Origin: Ctenosaura bakeri
Taxonomy: Eukaryota > Chordata > Lepidosauria > Squamata > Iguanidae
Assembly (NCBI GenBank): GCA_948474755.1
Contig: CAOLHI010001672.1
Location: 248,001-312,000 of the forward strand
Length of the DNA stretch: 64,000 nucleotides
Direction: 5' to 3'
Shown: positions 23,812 to 34,844 of the stretch, one piece after another
How the letters are laid out: each line of letters starts with the position of its first letter
Numbering within the stretch: position 1 is the stretch's first letter
The notes under the pieces: generated by a model
Seen by the model: the letters and a program-made list of their open reading frames with translations, nothing else
The model's database searches: none
Told to the model about the DNA's origin: nothing
Program-made: the position numbers and the translations under genes

Positions 23812-25544
23812 ACCACTCAGACCCAGCAAGTTATAGACCAATCAACTTGTTGAGTGTAGTCAGTAAACTGTATGCTCGATGTTTCCAGTACAAATTATTG
23901 GCTATTAATGCTTATCAAGGGTCTGTACAAAAATAGGAGCCTCAGAGTAAGACAGGTCATCCCACCAATGAAATTCCTACATCTAGAGGTGTCAAGTAGG
24001 GTTGTATCCTGGACCCTTTATTATTTAATTTGTATATCAATTCTTTGGTTACATCTTTAAAGGGGAAATCCTTCCATCCTCCGCAACTGGCTCACCACCA
24101 ACTTTCAGTTCTTCCATATGCAGATGAGGCTGTTCTGCTATCATATACTGCAATTGGTCTAAGAAGATTATTAAGGGAGCTGGCCATATAGTGCCATAAA
24201 GAAGCCTTAACTATGAACTACAATAAATCAAAGGTTCTAGTTTTTTCTAAAAAAAAAAATTAGAACTAAATGGCAAATAAATGGTGTGTCTATTGAACAG
24301 GTTTCTAGTTTTAAATATTTAAGAGTAGTGTTTCATTCTTCAGGCTCATGGAAATTGCAGGCAAAGGAGCATAATAGCTCTGCAAAGATTTTTCTGTACC
24401 AAGGCAGAGCAATATATCCCTACTGCACTTTAAGTGTTTGTAGCCAAAATCATTTCTGTCTAAAATTTTATATCGTGCCCAATTGTGTACTTACAACAAC
24501 TATCATATGTCTGAGACAATTCAGTTTAAATTTTTGAGGAGTATCTTCACAGTCCCATGCTGTGTTTCTAATGCAGCCACACAACTTGAGGTGGACCTAA
24601 TTCTTATTGAGACTCAGGCGTGGATCTTTATATGCAATTATTGGCTGAAACTCATGTTTATTCCTTGTGGGTTGGCCCCATTGACAATAGTAGATACTTT
24701 TCATTCTTCTTGGAAACAGACGATAAACAAAAAACTACCGCTATGTGATTTTTCCCAGAATGTTTTATTACAAATGGGATACAAGAGGACCAAATCAGCC
24801 TTGAGGTAGCGCATTTGGGATATCGAACTGCACAAACATCAGAGTTTCATTAGAAGCATCCTGGTTCTAGGTAGTATGGAGGTATCATTTGATTGCCCCA
24901 CTTATCTCACTAAATTAATGGTTTCAAATTTAGATCTGCTTTTACTGCAGCACATTTTAATATGCTTCCAACAGGTGTTTTGGAAGGCAAATACAAAAAG
25001 ATTCTGTATGAGAAGTGCACTTGCCCATGCTCAAATGTAACAACAGAATCTCTCGATCATGTTTTATTGTATTGTTCATTTTATCAAGGTGTCCATTCCA
25101 TTTTAATAGCTCCAATTTTACAAAAATTCACAGGGAGATCAGAAAGATTTTATCTGTCTCCCCTGCTTGCAGACTTGGATCTACAAATTACAGAGAAGGT
25201 GGCTAGGTTTTATGCCTCTGTCATTACTACTCATAGACAAATAATACAGGGGCATATATAATTTAAGAATTTTAGATATTTTTGATTTATTTAAACAATA
25301 TGTATTACATTTGAAATTTTACCTATCTTAAATTTTATATTTGGACTTTTGATATAAATGCAACGTACTTAGTGCACCTGTACCTAATATGTGTATGTAT
25401 GGTGTATGAATTTTAGCTGTAAATGTAACTGTGTACTAGTATTATTTTATTATTTTATAGTAGCTTTTTAGCATATTTTTTATTTGGTCTATGACCATAA
25501 ATAAACAAATTGATGAAAAGTGATGGGGGAAAAAAGTAACCTGG

Positions 25545-25916
25545 GAGTTGGATATCCAAAATTATGGTGACTTGATATAATTTTGGAGAATTTATGACAA
25601 GTGGTCTGTAAACCTACAAGAAGTTTTCTCTGGAAAAAAGGAGAATAACAACTCATTGAGGACTTACTGGTGGTTAGACTTCCCAGGAAAAATATTCTTT
25701 TCAAATGAACTGGATCTGAGGAATTAATGTTTATGTACAAGGATGAAAAGCATAGATTAAGCATAACTGCCCTGATAAAAGGCCTTTTAGGATCATTTCT
25801 ATGTGATTCTGTTTCAGGGAAAAAAGAAAAACAGAGAAATAAAGGAGGATGTATATGTCTGTTACAAAAAAGAGCTTATGGTTTATGGCTTATGAACTTG
25901 GTTAATGATTATATAT
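25545..25916 (+). pseudogene. ORF1 of the L1-like host element, 3' half
   Basis: Continuation of the split frame. Joining 16605 to 25545 restores the phase exactly (VTTLQVTW then ELDIQNYGDL). It carries aromatic-rich text (FWRIYDKWSVNLQEVF, YWWLDFPGKIFF), a stop after DLI and a second stop at 25724. A frame change leads into MFMYKDEKHRLSITALIKG and ends at 25916. The total joined protein would be about 255 residues, short for an L1 ORF1 but similar in plan. No RT follows; only AT-rich 3' UTR remains before the A-rich tail. Confidence 0.6.
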
Positions 25917-26677
25917 GATTCATTTTCTTTTGGGAAATGAAATACAGAAAGAAGTAAAAAGAATAATAAAGCATTTGATCATGAAAATGATTTATGATTA
26001 TAAATTATTAGAAGTATAAGTTATGGAGAGATTGAGGATATTTGATGATGAAAGATTTGTTATTCCTTATTGTTAATTTCAGATTTGTTATTCTTTACTA
26101 TTGCAAGAATACTAGTAAGAAAATAGTTTTACTTTCTTTGTTGCTTTCATTAAAAGGATAAATATTTACTATATAGAAAATTACTATTTTAAGAATCACT
26201 AATTTTTAATATAGAATAGAATTACAAATGATTAAATAATTTTAAGCGTATGGTTTTTAATAATTAAGTTATAGAATTATTATTAATAATGTACTTAGAT
26301 TTATTGATTATTATCACATATTGGAGATTTAGATTTAATATGAAGCTAATCCATGGGCAATAAGTATGTACTTTTAAATTTAGTTTATGATTAAATAAGT
26401 AGTTGTTACTATTGGATTACTGTTCACTGTTTGCAGCAGGAGTGGAAAGCATTTTTTTAAAAATTATATGTAGTTTAGTGCTTTTCTAATCTAATATCTA
26501 ATTTGATATTTATAGTTTTGTTTTCTTTTTTGTTAGTTTATTGTGTAGGTTATTTTGTGGTTTGCTTGTTTTTTTGTATTGTTTTGTTTTAGGTAGTGCC
26601 ATTGTATGTATTGTTACTTTGCCTTTTTTTAATTATTCAATAAAAAAAGCAATAAATAAAAAGAAAGAGGTCCACTG

Positions 26678-27593
26678 AACAGTTCCTTGCAGACAGAAGG
26701 GAGGCAGAGAAAAAAATACTTTTCTGCTGCCTGCATCATCACAGAGGCAAATACACATACAAATATCAACCAAAAGATTTAGATAGGCTCTGGTCCATAT
26801 TTGGTCAATTCACTCTATGTTTTCTGTTAGTTCCACTCTATAGTCACCGTCTCACTTCTGCTGGATCCCTAGAAAAACAGGGAGCTGGTATAGCTCCACT
26901 CCACGACAATGTAAGGCCCCACTTTGGGGGTCCCAATATCAGTATGGTCTGGATGGGCACCACACTCAATTAGCAACATGTTGGATTGGCAACACGTATT
27001 CAATTCACTGTCATATGCAATTCAAGCCTAAGAGGGGACTGAGAGATCAAACCAAGTGAGGGAAGAAATCTGACTGCAAACGTGATAAAGAAAGATCGGT
27101 CACTCTAAGACACCTTCCAGGTATGACTGGGCCATGTGTCAGGCAAACAGAATGCTGTTCCTGTGGATAATAGGCTTAAGTAGAACACAATTTCGCAGGG
27201 AACACAATTGTGAGAAGCCCACCAGGACACTGATTGACAGATACCCATCCCCTGTGCACCTGGACTCCTTCCTCTTACCTCATAGCACCCATAATAGACA
27301 ACTATTACAACACACATTATGTCTTTGTCATCCAAACACTCCAAATATTAATGGGTTGATAGGCCATTGTCTGTGTTGCAACTCCCATTGTTCCACAACT
27401 GGAACTGCACTTATCTTCCACTGCCACAGGCTATTTTTTGGGTACAAATATCCCTGATTCCAGGATGCCCAGTAGAGTCTCTTGATGGTCTACCCATCAC
27501 TTTGTCCATCTGGCTCCTGAACAAGAACTGTCCTTAGCTCCTACCGAAGCCAAGCCACATTTCAGCTCTTCACTACTCTTCTGGACTAGTAAT
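26678..27593. other. No gene recognised; possible continuation of the old L2
   Basis: Immediately right of the outer TSD, so it should be the sequence once joined to the L2 at 6901. I could not identify L2 protein text in it. Open frames of about 80-107 codons at 27105-27457 have no family features. Confidence 0.45.
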
Positions 27594-27595
27594 TA

Positions 27596-27960
27596 CCGTA
27601 TTTGCCAGCGTATTGGATGTGCTGGCATATAAGAGGCACCCTATTTTCAAGTTGCATTCTTTAGGGGGAAAAAATTAGTACCCCTGTCCCTCATTCCATT
27701 CTCCATGCCTGCTTGCCACCCCCATGCACCTCTCCGCGCACAACTGCCACCCCATGCATGTCTCTGTGCCCAACTGCCTTTCTCCCCCTTGCCTAGGTGG
27801 GGAGAACTCCAGCAGAGGCAAAAAGGAACAGAAAGGTGCCTTTTCCTTCCTTTTTGCCCTGACAGCAGGAGTTAACTGTATTTGCCCGGGTATAAAATAC
27901 ACCTCATTTTCAGAACGCATTTTTTGGGGGGAAATGTATCTTATATGCCAGCAAATATGG
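27596..27960. mobile_element. MITE with TA target duplication
   Basis: Terminal inverted repeats of about 20 bp (CCGTATTTGCCAGCGTATT at the left; the complement of GCCAGCAAATATGG at the right), flanked by TA at 27594-27595 and 27961-27962. Inside, similar motifs recur (CTGTATTTGCCCGGGTATAA near 27874), so the copy may be two nested or fused units. The TA duplication fits a Tc1/mariner- or PIF-like transposase; no transposase is encoded. Confidence 0.65.
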
Positions 27961-28049
27961 TATAACGCAAAACCTTCAGTCTCTCTATCCATAATTTTTT
28001 TCCTCCCTTTATCCTTCAGTTAGCTCTTGTGCAAATGTTTGACTATGTG

Positions 28050-28281
28050 TATCTTGGGTGCGTGCATGAGCGAATTCCCCCCAGTAAAACACATTTTTAG
28101 CTTACCTTTGAATCTCTGGCTAATTCTTTTCCTGCGCGAGCCCATAAACATTGGTAGAAAGATCTTGTTAAATTACCTCTCTCTCACAAGCCTCCTCTTT
28201 AAGCTAATTCATTCCCCACCTTTGCAAGGAGGGATTTGGCATCGCGGAGCAGCCCTTGTGGCACCTATGTTTTGGGGTAAC
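28050..28281 (+). mobile_element. Diverged LTR 3' end related to the solo LTR family
   Basis: Resembles the last 150-200 bp of the 17-24 kb LTR family: CCCATAAACATTGG...AAGATCTTGTTAAATTACC...CTAATTCATTCCCCACCTTTG, ending in GGGGTAACA at 28281. L2 coding sequence starts straight after. Much more diverged than copies A-C; the 5' boundary is uncertain. Confidence 0.4.
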
Positions 28282-30270
28282 AAGAAGAGCTTCTCAACAG
28301 TGATTGCAACCACTGTCCTGACCAGTTCCTCATCCAGGAGGTTAACCAGGGCTTTGACAGAATCGTCAACTAAGCTGACAAGAAACTCCCCAGAAGCCAT
28401 CAGGAATCCACATAGATCCATAAACCTCCTGAGACAGACCATCTTAACCAGTCCCTACCTCTGCAGTGAATCTAAATCTGAGCTAGTAATGATCCATCCA
28501 TCACAAATGAATCACAAAAAGTTCCCCCACACAAGATCACCATAACCCCATTCAACACAGAAAACAATGTCCAGAGTATGTCCAGCAACATGAGCAGGTC
28601 CCAGTACAATCTGAGACAGATCCATGGTTGTAATGGAGGACATTAAGTCTTTAGCCATTCCCAAAATGGCAATCTCAGTGTGGATGTTGACATCCCCAAA
28701 ACTGAGACCACCCAGGCTAGTTCAGGAAATTAGACTATTTATTGAGCAGTGGAGTGTGTGGTAGACTAACAGACTCCCTATTCTTTCCTGGCCACCGTCG
28801 AACCCACCGTCAAATGGGGCACCTGGTCATAGAATCTTAGAGTTGGGACAGGGCCACAAGGCACATCCAGTACAACCTCCTGCCATGCAGGAATAAACAA
28901 CTAATACAGATCATAGAACAAGGCAGCAGTCAAAAACAAAACAACAAATAAAACATTATAAAAGCATACAACTGCAAAAAACATAAGGAGCCAAAAATAT
29001 AATTTACAAGAGTTTTGTGGAATATACAAATAAAGCATTCCTGAAATATGTCCATCCAACCTTTATTCAAAGACCTCTGAAGGAGGAAAGCTCATCTCCT
29101 TCAAAGGCAGTCCATTCCATTGTAAATAAGTTATTCCTAATGTTTAAATAGAATTTCTTCTTGTAATTTGAATCTATTGATTCTCATTCTAGTCTCTGGA
29201 GTAGTGGAAGACAAGCTTGCTCCATGTTCTATATGACATCCCTTCAAATATTTAAAAATGGCTACCATGACACCTCTCAGTCTCCTCTTCTCCAAGCTGA
29301 ATGTACCCAGCTTCCTAAGTCATTCCTCCTAAGGATTTATTTTCAGACTTTTGATCATTTTTGGTACTCCTTCTCTGGAAACGTTCCAGCTTGTCAATAT
29401 CCTTCTTGAAACAGGACAAACAGCTGAAACAGCTGGACAAAGGACTCCAGGTAAGATCTGACCAAAGCAAAACAGAGTGGTACTACAACTTGATCTGGGC
29501 GTTAAACTCTTGTTGATGCAGCAGAGAATTTCATTAGCTTTTTTCCCCCTGCTGCATCACACTGTTAACTCTTGTTTAGTCTGGTCTACTATGACCCCTA
29601 GATCCTTTTTGCACATATTATTTTCCAGCCAAGCATCACCCATCCTAAATTTGTGCATCCTAAATTTTTCATTTTTACTGCCTAGATGTACTATCTTACA
29701 TTTAGCCCTTTGGAAATTCATATGATCAGTTCTGGCCCAGCTCTCCAGTTCTCAGGGTTATTTTGAATCTTGTTCATATTACCTGGAGTTGTTAGCTAAC
29801 CCCCTGATTTGGTATTATCTGCAAATTTGATAAGTATGCCTTCTACTTCATCATTTATAAAGATGTTGAACAGCACTGGGCCCAGGACAGAACCCTGAGG
29901 CATCCCACTTGTCATTTTTCTCTGGGATGAAGAGGAGCCATTGGTGAGCATTCTCTGCGTTTGGTTGGTCAACCAATTTCAAATCCACCTAACAGTAGAA
30001 GTCTAGACCACAGTTCACCTGTTTGCCTGCAAGGAAGGAATCCCAGTAGACCACTACAGCTCCACCCCTCCGCCTGCTAGGTCACACCTGCTGCTGCACA
30101 GAGTCTCCTGGTGGGCAAAGTTGAGAGGCATTAACCCCCAGCCTCATCCAACAAGGTCTCTGTCTTACAAACCAGGCTAGCATGCTCATCCAGGATCAAG
30201 CCCTGAATGGCAGTTGTTTTCCCATTCATCAGCAGCATTATCAATCCTGGGAGACTGTTGGCATGTTTAT
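28282..30270 (-). mobile_element. L2 LINE endonuclease region, interrupted by CR1
   Basis: The reverse complement of 28282-28700 reads GDVNIHTEIAILGMAKDLM...DLSQIVLGPAHVAGHTLDIVF, the central part of an L2 APE endonuclease, followed by a degraded linker. The unit is interrupted by a CR1 at about 28828-30003 and seems to resume up to about 30270. It could be part of the same old L2 as 5610-6911, but other insertions lie between and I cannot prove this. Confidence 0.6.
28828..30003 (-). mobile_element. CR1 LINE 3' portion, minus strand
   Basis: Begins on the plus strand with CATAGAATCTTAGAGTTGG, the complement of a CR1 tail, and runs back through the C-terminal domain into RT. The reverse complement reads [24 protein letters not shown] text with a box reading FADN instead of FADD, so the catalytic site is lost. 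A different, older subfamily than the copies at 1.6 and 11.6 kb. Confidence 0.8.
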
Positions 30271-32471
30271 CCAGACTATTTGAACTCAAGGACAATTTAG
30301 GAACAACATTCTATGTTGGGTCTCTCTTGCATAACATAAATGTCTTCCCTTGCTATATTGTAACTGTGTTCTGAATTTCATCTGCTAGAATGTATCGTGT
30401 TGATGCATCATACTGATTAAACTGCTATAAACAGGAGCTGAGTCAGAATGAGCAATTCCCACATCCTCATCTATCTAAACATTGCTTGGCAAAGAGCTCC
30501 TACTTCCCATCAGCCAGGCCTTTGCTTCCAGAACAAAAAGGCAAACATGGCTTACAGAAGGAACTTCTGAAGCCCCTTCTATGTGTCATGTCAGTCCATT
30601 CCACCCTCAGTCAACCCCACTTCCTAAAAAACTTGTGTGGCTCTGCTTTTTGCTAGCATTTGATATGGCCCAGAAGATAAAAGAAGATTTATTGATGCTG
30701 TTTGGGAGGTGATGTGTGTAAAGAGAACAACAGACAGAGCCAAAAGATATCTGATGCAGGAGATGTAATGCAAGACATGCTGGCTGACATTTGCCCCCCG
30801 AAACTTAGGAAATCAAAGAAATTAATCATGTTTATTGTTCCAAGTCTCTTAGTTAGTTACTAGTATTTGCATTATTCCAAGTATCTTTTTTACTTCCCCG
30901 TTCTCAAAAGCAACTAAAATAATTACCTTCCGTTACTAGAAAATCTGAATTTTTCAGCATGAAGCAAAACTAACCATGTGATATCATTCCACTCCTTTTA
31001 TTTAGTGAAGCCACTTAGCTGTAACTATACAAGTAACTAAATTACAGTTTCACTGCAAAGAAGTGAAGTTATCTTTTCCTAAACTATAATTGTAACATGG
31101 TAACCTTTTAAACTGGACAATGTATTAATTACGCGTAATTCATCACTTGGAACAAGAAACTTCCAAGTTCTGCTCTTTTCTTTCTTTGTCTCTCCTTCCC
31201 ATCATTGTTGCCCACCATTATAAGCTGCACATTCTGATGTGACTCTGTGTTATGGGACATGCCTGTGTGGTACAAATGAAACAAAAAAGTTCCCAGTCTT
31301 TGTTTTACTAGAAAGCAGCTCACCCCAGTTTATCATCTTGGATTATAGGAGGTCTCTATGATTCAAAATACATTTTTAAAAAACTGAATCTCAAGACATA
31401 ATTATTAGAGTAAAATTGTGAAGATAATAGACACTTTTTGTTAATGCTATGAGGATTCTTAAACTTGGGGCCTAAAGTTTGTCCTAACTGAGTGCTCAAG
31501 GCAAAAGCATTTTGGAGATGCAATCAGGAATACTGTGTATGTGGAAAACATTAATTCCTAAGACTGCCAGATCAGCAGTATCGCAGGCCCTGAGATCTCA
31601 CAGCCCGAATAGGAGCCTTATGGACACAGAAATAGTGCTGTTATACAGAATAGCCCCCAATGATGTTATAGAAGACAGTGGTGATTACATTAAGTATGAG
31701 ATGTTAAGCACCAACCACACTTGGTCAGAGTATATCAGTCAAATAAAAACCATTAAATTTGACAAACAAGAATGCATTTCTGTGGCTGGAAAGTAAGATT
31801 TCAATGCTCTGTACTGAACAAGGAAAAACTGTTTTTAATCTCTTTGCAAGCACTGCTTTTAAGAGCATGAAAGAGTTTCTATAGTCCAACCAAAGAAATC
31901 TTCTCAAGCTCTGCTTTGAAAAAAAAATCAAATTGTTTTTAGCTCCATTTTAGTACTGTTTTTCACATCACATGGGATATGTAGTCAATGGCAGGAACTT
32001 TTCCAAGAAGAAATAACATTTTTCAAATGCTAGTTTTAATGGGTTGCAAACCCCTCCCCACCACATTCTCCTTTTCTTTCTTTTTTAATAGTCATTTTGT
32101 GGGATCTGCCCTCCTCCTCACAAGAAACATAATCATAATCACATGTTAATAATCACCAAATATTGGGAGATGGAGATGAGAGTGATCAATAGACCAATAA
32201 GGCAAGAGAAATCAACAGGACAATCCTACCCATAGATGTCTATTCTATTTACAAGAAGCAAATTCATTAACTTTAATAGGACTTACAGATTTAAAACACT
32301 GAGAATTTACCATATCTCAGTCATGGTTCCAATGTTTTCTTAACTGGGGAGGAAAAACAGTTGGCGAAACAGAAAAGGAGGGAAGGGGAAGCAGCATATT
32401 GAGTGTAGTTTGTGTAGTTTGCAGAAGTGAGCTTATAAAAAGAAAGAGGACAGAAGACTGAGAGGGGACAT
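30271..32471. other. No gene recognised
   Basis: AT-rich sequence with scattered short open frames (up to 95 codons at 31512-31796) lacking family features. A poly-A-type patch lies near 31920. No repeat family was identified with confidence. Confidence 0.5.
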
Positions 32472-32672
32472 GATTGTTATTGTTATGTGCCTTCAAGTCA
32501 TTTTTACAACTTATGGTGACCCAAAGTTGAACCTATCATGGGATTTTCTGGGGCTAAGTGTGTGTGATGTGTCCAAGGTTACCCAGTGGGTTTCCATGGC
32601 TGAACAGGGAATTGAATCCTGGTCTCCAGAGTCTGAGCCCAATGCTCAAACCACTACACCATGCTGGCTCCA
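32472..32672 (-). mobile_element. CORE-type tRNA-derived SINE
   Basis: Reverse complement: a tRNA-like head (GCATGGTGTAGTGGTTTGAGC), the CORE/MIR-like centre (TGGGTAACCTTGGACAC), and a tail ending in TTGAAGGCACATAACAATAA. This family recurs at least ten times in the window. Confidence 0.8.
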
Positions 32673-32967
32673 AGGGACACGGCAGTCATCTCTAAAAACA
32701 TACAGGGATGTCACGTAGAAGATAGAACACACTTATTTTCTGCTGCTCCAAGTATAAGACCCAAATAAATGGATTCAAATTACAAAAAAAGGAGATTACA
32801 ACTAGGAAAAGAGTCCTAACAATAACAGCTGTTTGACTGTGCCTTGGAACATCAACTTTTGGGAGGAGACCTAAAGGAGCACTGTTGGCAGTACTTCAGC
32901 TGTGTATTCCTATGCGTCAGGGAACTGTTTTAGATGGTCCTTGGGATGCCTTCCATTTTCAAGATGC

Positions 32968-33270
32968 TATGACAAAAAGGAAGAGGGATGGGGAAGGAAG
33001 GAAAAGACAAATGCAGCCAAAAGAACTGGAGGGGAGGGACAAGGACCAACAGAAGATAGCAGGGGACTAAAGAAGGAAGAAGAACGCAATTAAGAGATGT
33101 GGCAGGGGGAAAGGGAGCAGCAAGAGAGAAACAGAGAGAGACAGAAGGGAAGAGGCATGGCGAGGAAAGGAAAAACAGGACAAAAAAGAGAGGAACCAGG
33201 AACGAGGGAGAAGATGAGTGTAGGCAGGAGTATGGATAAGAAAGAGGATAACAAAGAGAATAAATTAATA
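32968..33270 (+). repeat. Long purine-rich (GA) tract
   Basis: About 300 bp in which the plus strand is overwhelmingly A and G (AGGAAGAGGGATGGGGAAGG, then many GAGA/GGAA runs), with few pyrimidines. Open frames across it in both strands are compositional artefacts. Not a simple tandem repeat. Confidence 0.7.
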
Positions 33271-34299
33271 TTAAATTAATGTTAATGCATCCATGCATTT
33301 GTGGCCAGCACTACTGTCTTCAGTCACTAGAGAACAGACCTTCCGATCCAGTGCAGAATGTTGCAGTCTATAATAGTGAGACAGAAATAGCCTAGAAAAA
33401 AAAAACAATTATAGGGCTGTCAATTTGCCCTCTCCTGCTGCAGAGGATCCCTCCCAGCTCTTAGGGGTAAACAATAATAGTAGATATGCCCAGAGTTTCC
33501 AATGGCTGTGAATTCAGTCAGATGGGACAGGATAATGAGTCCAGTTCTAACATCTGCTTTGCTTGAAGGCTGCAGTGTATCAAATGAAGAGCTATTTAGC
33601 CCAAGCAAAGCTGGCTGTTTCTGCAAATCCTCAGCATTAAGTTATGAGTACAGATTACAGGGTACAGACACAGAAACCCAATAAACTGTTTATATAGATA
33701 ATCAATGCACAATACAACACAATAATATGACCCAGGGGTTCCTGAGGAATAAAGGTGTAGAGCAGTGACATGTAGCTGTGGAAGGAAGGAAACAAAGATT
33801 GCTTCTGTTTTTCTTACAGCACATTCTGCTGTTAAATTTCACCTTAAGTAACTGGTGCACTTTCAGATGGCTTGAAACCAAGAGGAAAATAATAGCAAGT
33901 TCTCAAAACCCAGGAATTTCTTAAACAAGTCCACTATGTCCAGAGGGGGCAATTTTTTCCTCCATCAGTCAAGGAGCCCTCCAGCATTTTCTCATGTTGC
34001 TATGTGCTGAAAAAGCTTGGTACTTTTCCACTTGGCAAAGAAGTTTTGAAATATTCCCCCACCTCTATGACAAATTCCAAAGAGCAAAAGGTTTCCAAGA
34101 CATTTCTGCTATACGCTGAAGAGGTAAGCTGTTTTTCCATTGGGCGAGAGGTCTTTCAAACTTCCTCCATGCTTACAGCCAAAAGGTGATAAAATACAGT
34201 GGTCCATAAAAAATAAAGAAATTAATGAAGTCACCCACATTGCAACAGAGTTTAACACCACTGAAGAGACATTCCATATATGTATTCTTCCTCATCTCC

Positions 34300-34760
34300 T
34301 GGTAGCTACAGGGTAAGTGTCTGTGAATTTGCATGAGTGTTCAGGGTGGATTTTGCCATGGCAGGAACAAGGGAGGAGGGCCTTCTTAATGGCTGCTCCC
34401 AGACTTGGGAACTCCCTCCGCAGAAAGGCCAGAATGGCACCATCTTTTTTCTCCTGTTGGCACATCAAAACATTTTTGTGGCAATAGGCTTCCATAAAAT
34501 GACTAAGATTGGGCTTTTTAATGCTGTGTGGTTCTGTTTTTAAGGTTTGTATAGTTTTTCAATGCATTTTAAAATTCTTAATCTGTAATGTTTTTAATTT
34601 CATAAATTGTTTAATTGCTTTTTTAAATCTTATATTTATACTTTTGTGAATGTTTGTATTGTTTTTAATTTGCATTGCTTTAAATATGTTGTTATCTGCC
34701 TTGAGTTACATTATTGGGAGAAAGGCGAGATATAAATGAATAAAATAATGATAATGATAA
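34300..34760 (+). mobile_element. L2 LINE 3' end
   Basis: Coding remnant of the L2 C-terminus (LLNGCSQTWELPPQKGQNGT, the counterpart of APRLWNSLP...), then a T-rich 3' UTR ending CTGCCTTGAGTTACATTATT, AAAGGCGAGATATAAATGAA and (ATAATG)n, the typical L2 tail of amniotes. Confidence 0.75.
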
Positions 34761-34803
34761 TATCAGCATTAAGCAATACATTTCACATCAAAGTGGAAGA
34801 TGG

Positions 34804-34844
34804 AAGGGAGGGAGGGAGGGAGGGAGGGAGGGAGGGAAGGAAGG
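34804..34844 (+). repeat. (GGGA)n microsatellite
   Basis: About nine tandem GGGA units followed by GGAA variants, adjoining the L2 tail. Confidence 0.95.

Larger units (their letters stand above)
20505..25262 (+). pseudogene. Vingi-like ORF2 (endonuclease, RT, knuckle), fragmented
   Basis: ORF2 equivalent of the minus copy. Endonuclease pieces: NIAGWMN and LLFQEICV (about 20510-20610), AGDFNVQSDQ (about 20960), TIDYVLVCYN and FGSDHLLQV (21200-21310). A linker follows the L1 insertion (TWIDEECIHRKRL, about 22390). N-terminal RT is at 22740-22920 (KLGKASGKDNIPPELLKR, ISIYKKGN). The third LTR cuts it, and the frame resumes at 23816 (DPASYRPINLLSVVSKLYA). In the RT core, GVK-stop-GCILDPLLFNLYIN replaces the usual GxxQGC, and the catalytic box reads YADE (24117-24128), so the second catalytic Asp is lost. 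The C-terminus keeps the knuckle CTCPC...LDHVLLYCSFY (about 25015-25085). Inactive. Confidence 0.75.
16606..25533 (+). mobile_element. Vingi-like non-LTR retrotransposon, near full length
   Basis: Plus-strand relative of the minus copy at 7.6-16.0 kb. It is flanked by a perfect 11-bp duplication, AAGTAACCTGG, at 16595-16605 and 25534-25544. The duplicated target is coding sequence of the host element's ORF1, whose frame rejoins exactly across the insertion. The 5' end starts AGGGAGGCAAGATGGTGACG; the 3' end has a short palindromic GGTCTATGACC followed by ATAAATAAACAAATTG and a final A run. Three solo LTRs (17.35, 18.82, 22.92 kb) and an L1 fragment (about 21.42 kb) are nested in it. Excluding these, its body is about 5.4 kb. 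Confidence 0.8.
6912..26667 (+). mobile_element. L1-like ORF1-only element enclosing the nest
   Basis: Outer element of the nest. A perfect 10-bp duplication, AGGTCCACTG, flanks it at 6902-6911 and 26668-26677, and the right end is preceded by an A-rich tail (AATAAAAAAAGC..., about 26637-26667). After removing the two nested Vingi-like LINEs, about 2.4 kb remains: a 5' leader (6912-7575 joined to 15972-16203), one ORF1-like frame split by the second insertion, and roughly 0.75 kb of AT-rich 3' UTR. No endonuclease or RT belongs to it. It therefore looks like a non-autonomous half-L1, similar in plan to mammalian HAL1, or an internally deleted L1. The family assignment rests on the tail, TSD length and coiled-coil ORF1, not on RT sequence. 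Confidence 0.7.

Noticed and set aside
27105..27457. Open frames on both strands (79 and 107 codons)
   Set aside because: Overlapping on opposite strands, no family resemblance.
32885..33298. Long frames on both strands, one very Ser/Pro/Leu-rich
   Set aside because: Produced by the purine-rich tract, not by coding constraint.
34804..34844. GGGA array as a G-quadruplex regulatory site
   Set aside because: A simple microsatellite next to an L2 tail; no gene context nearby.
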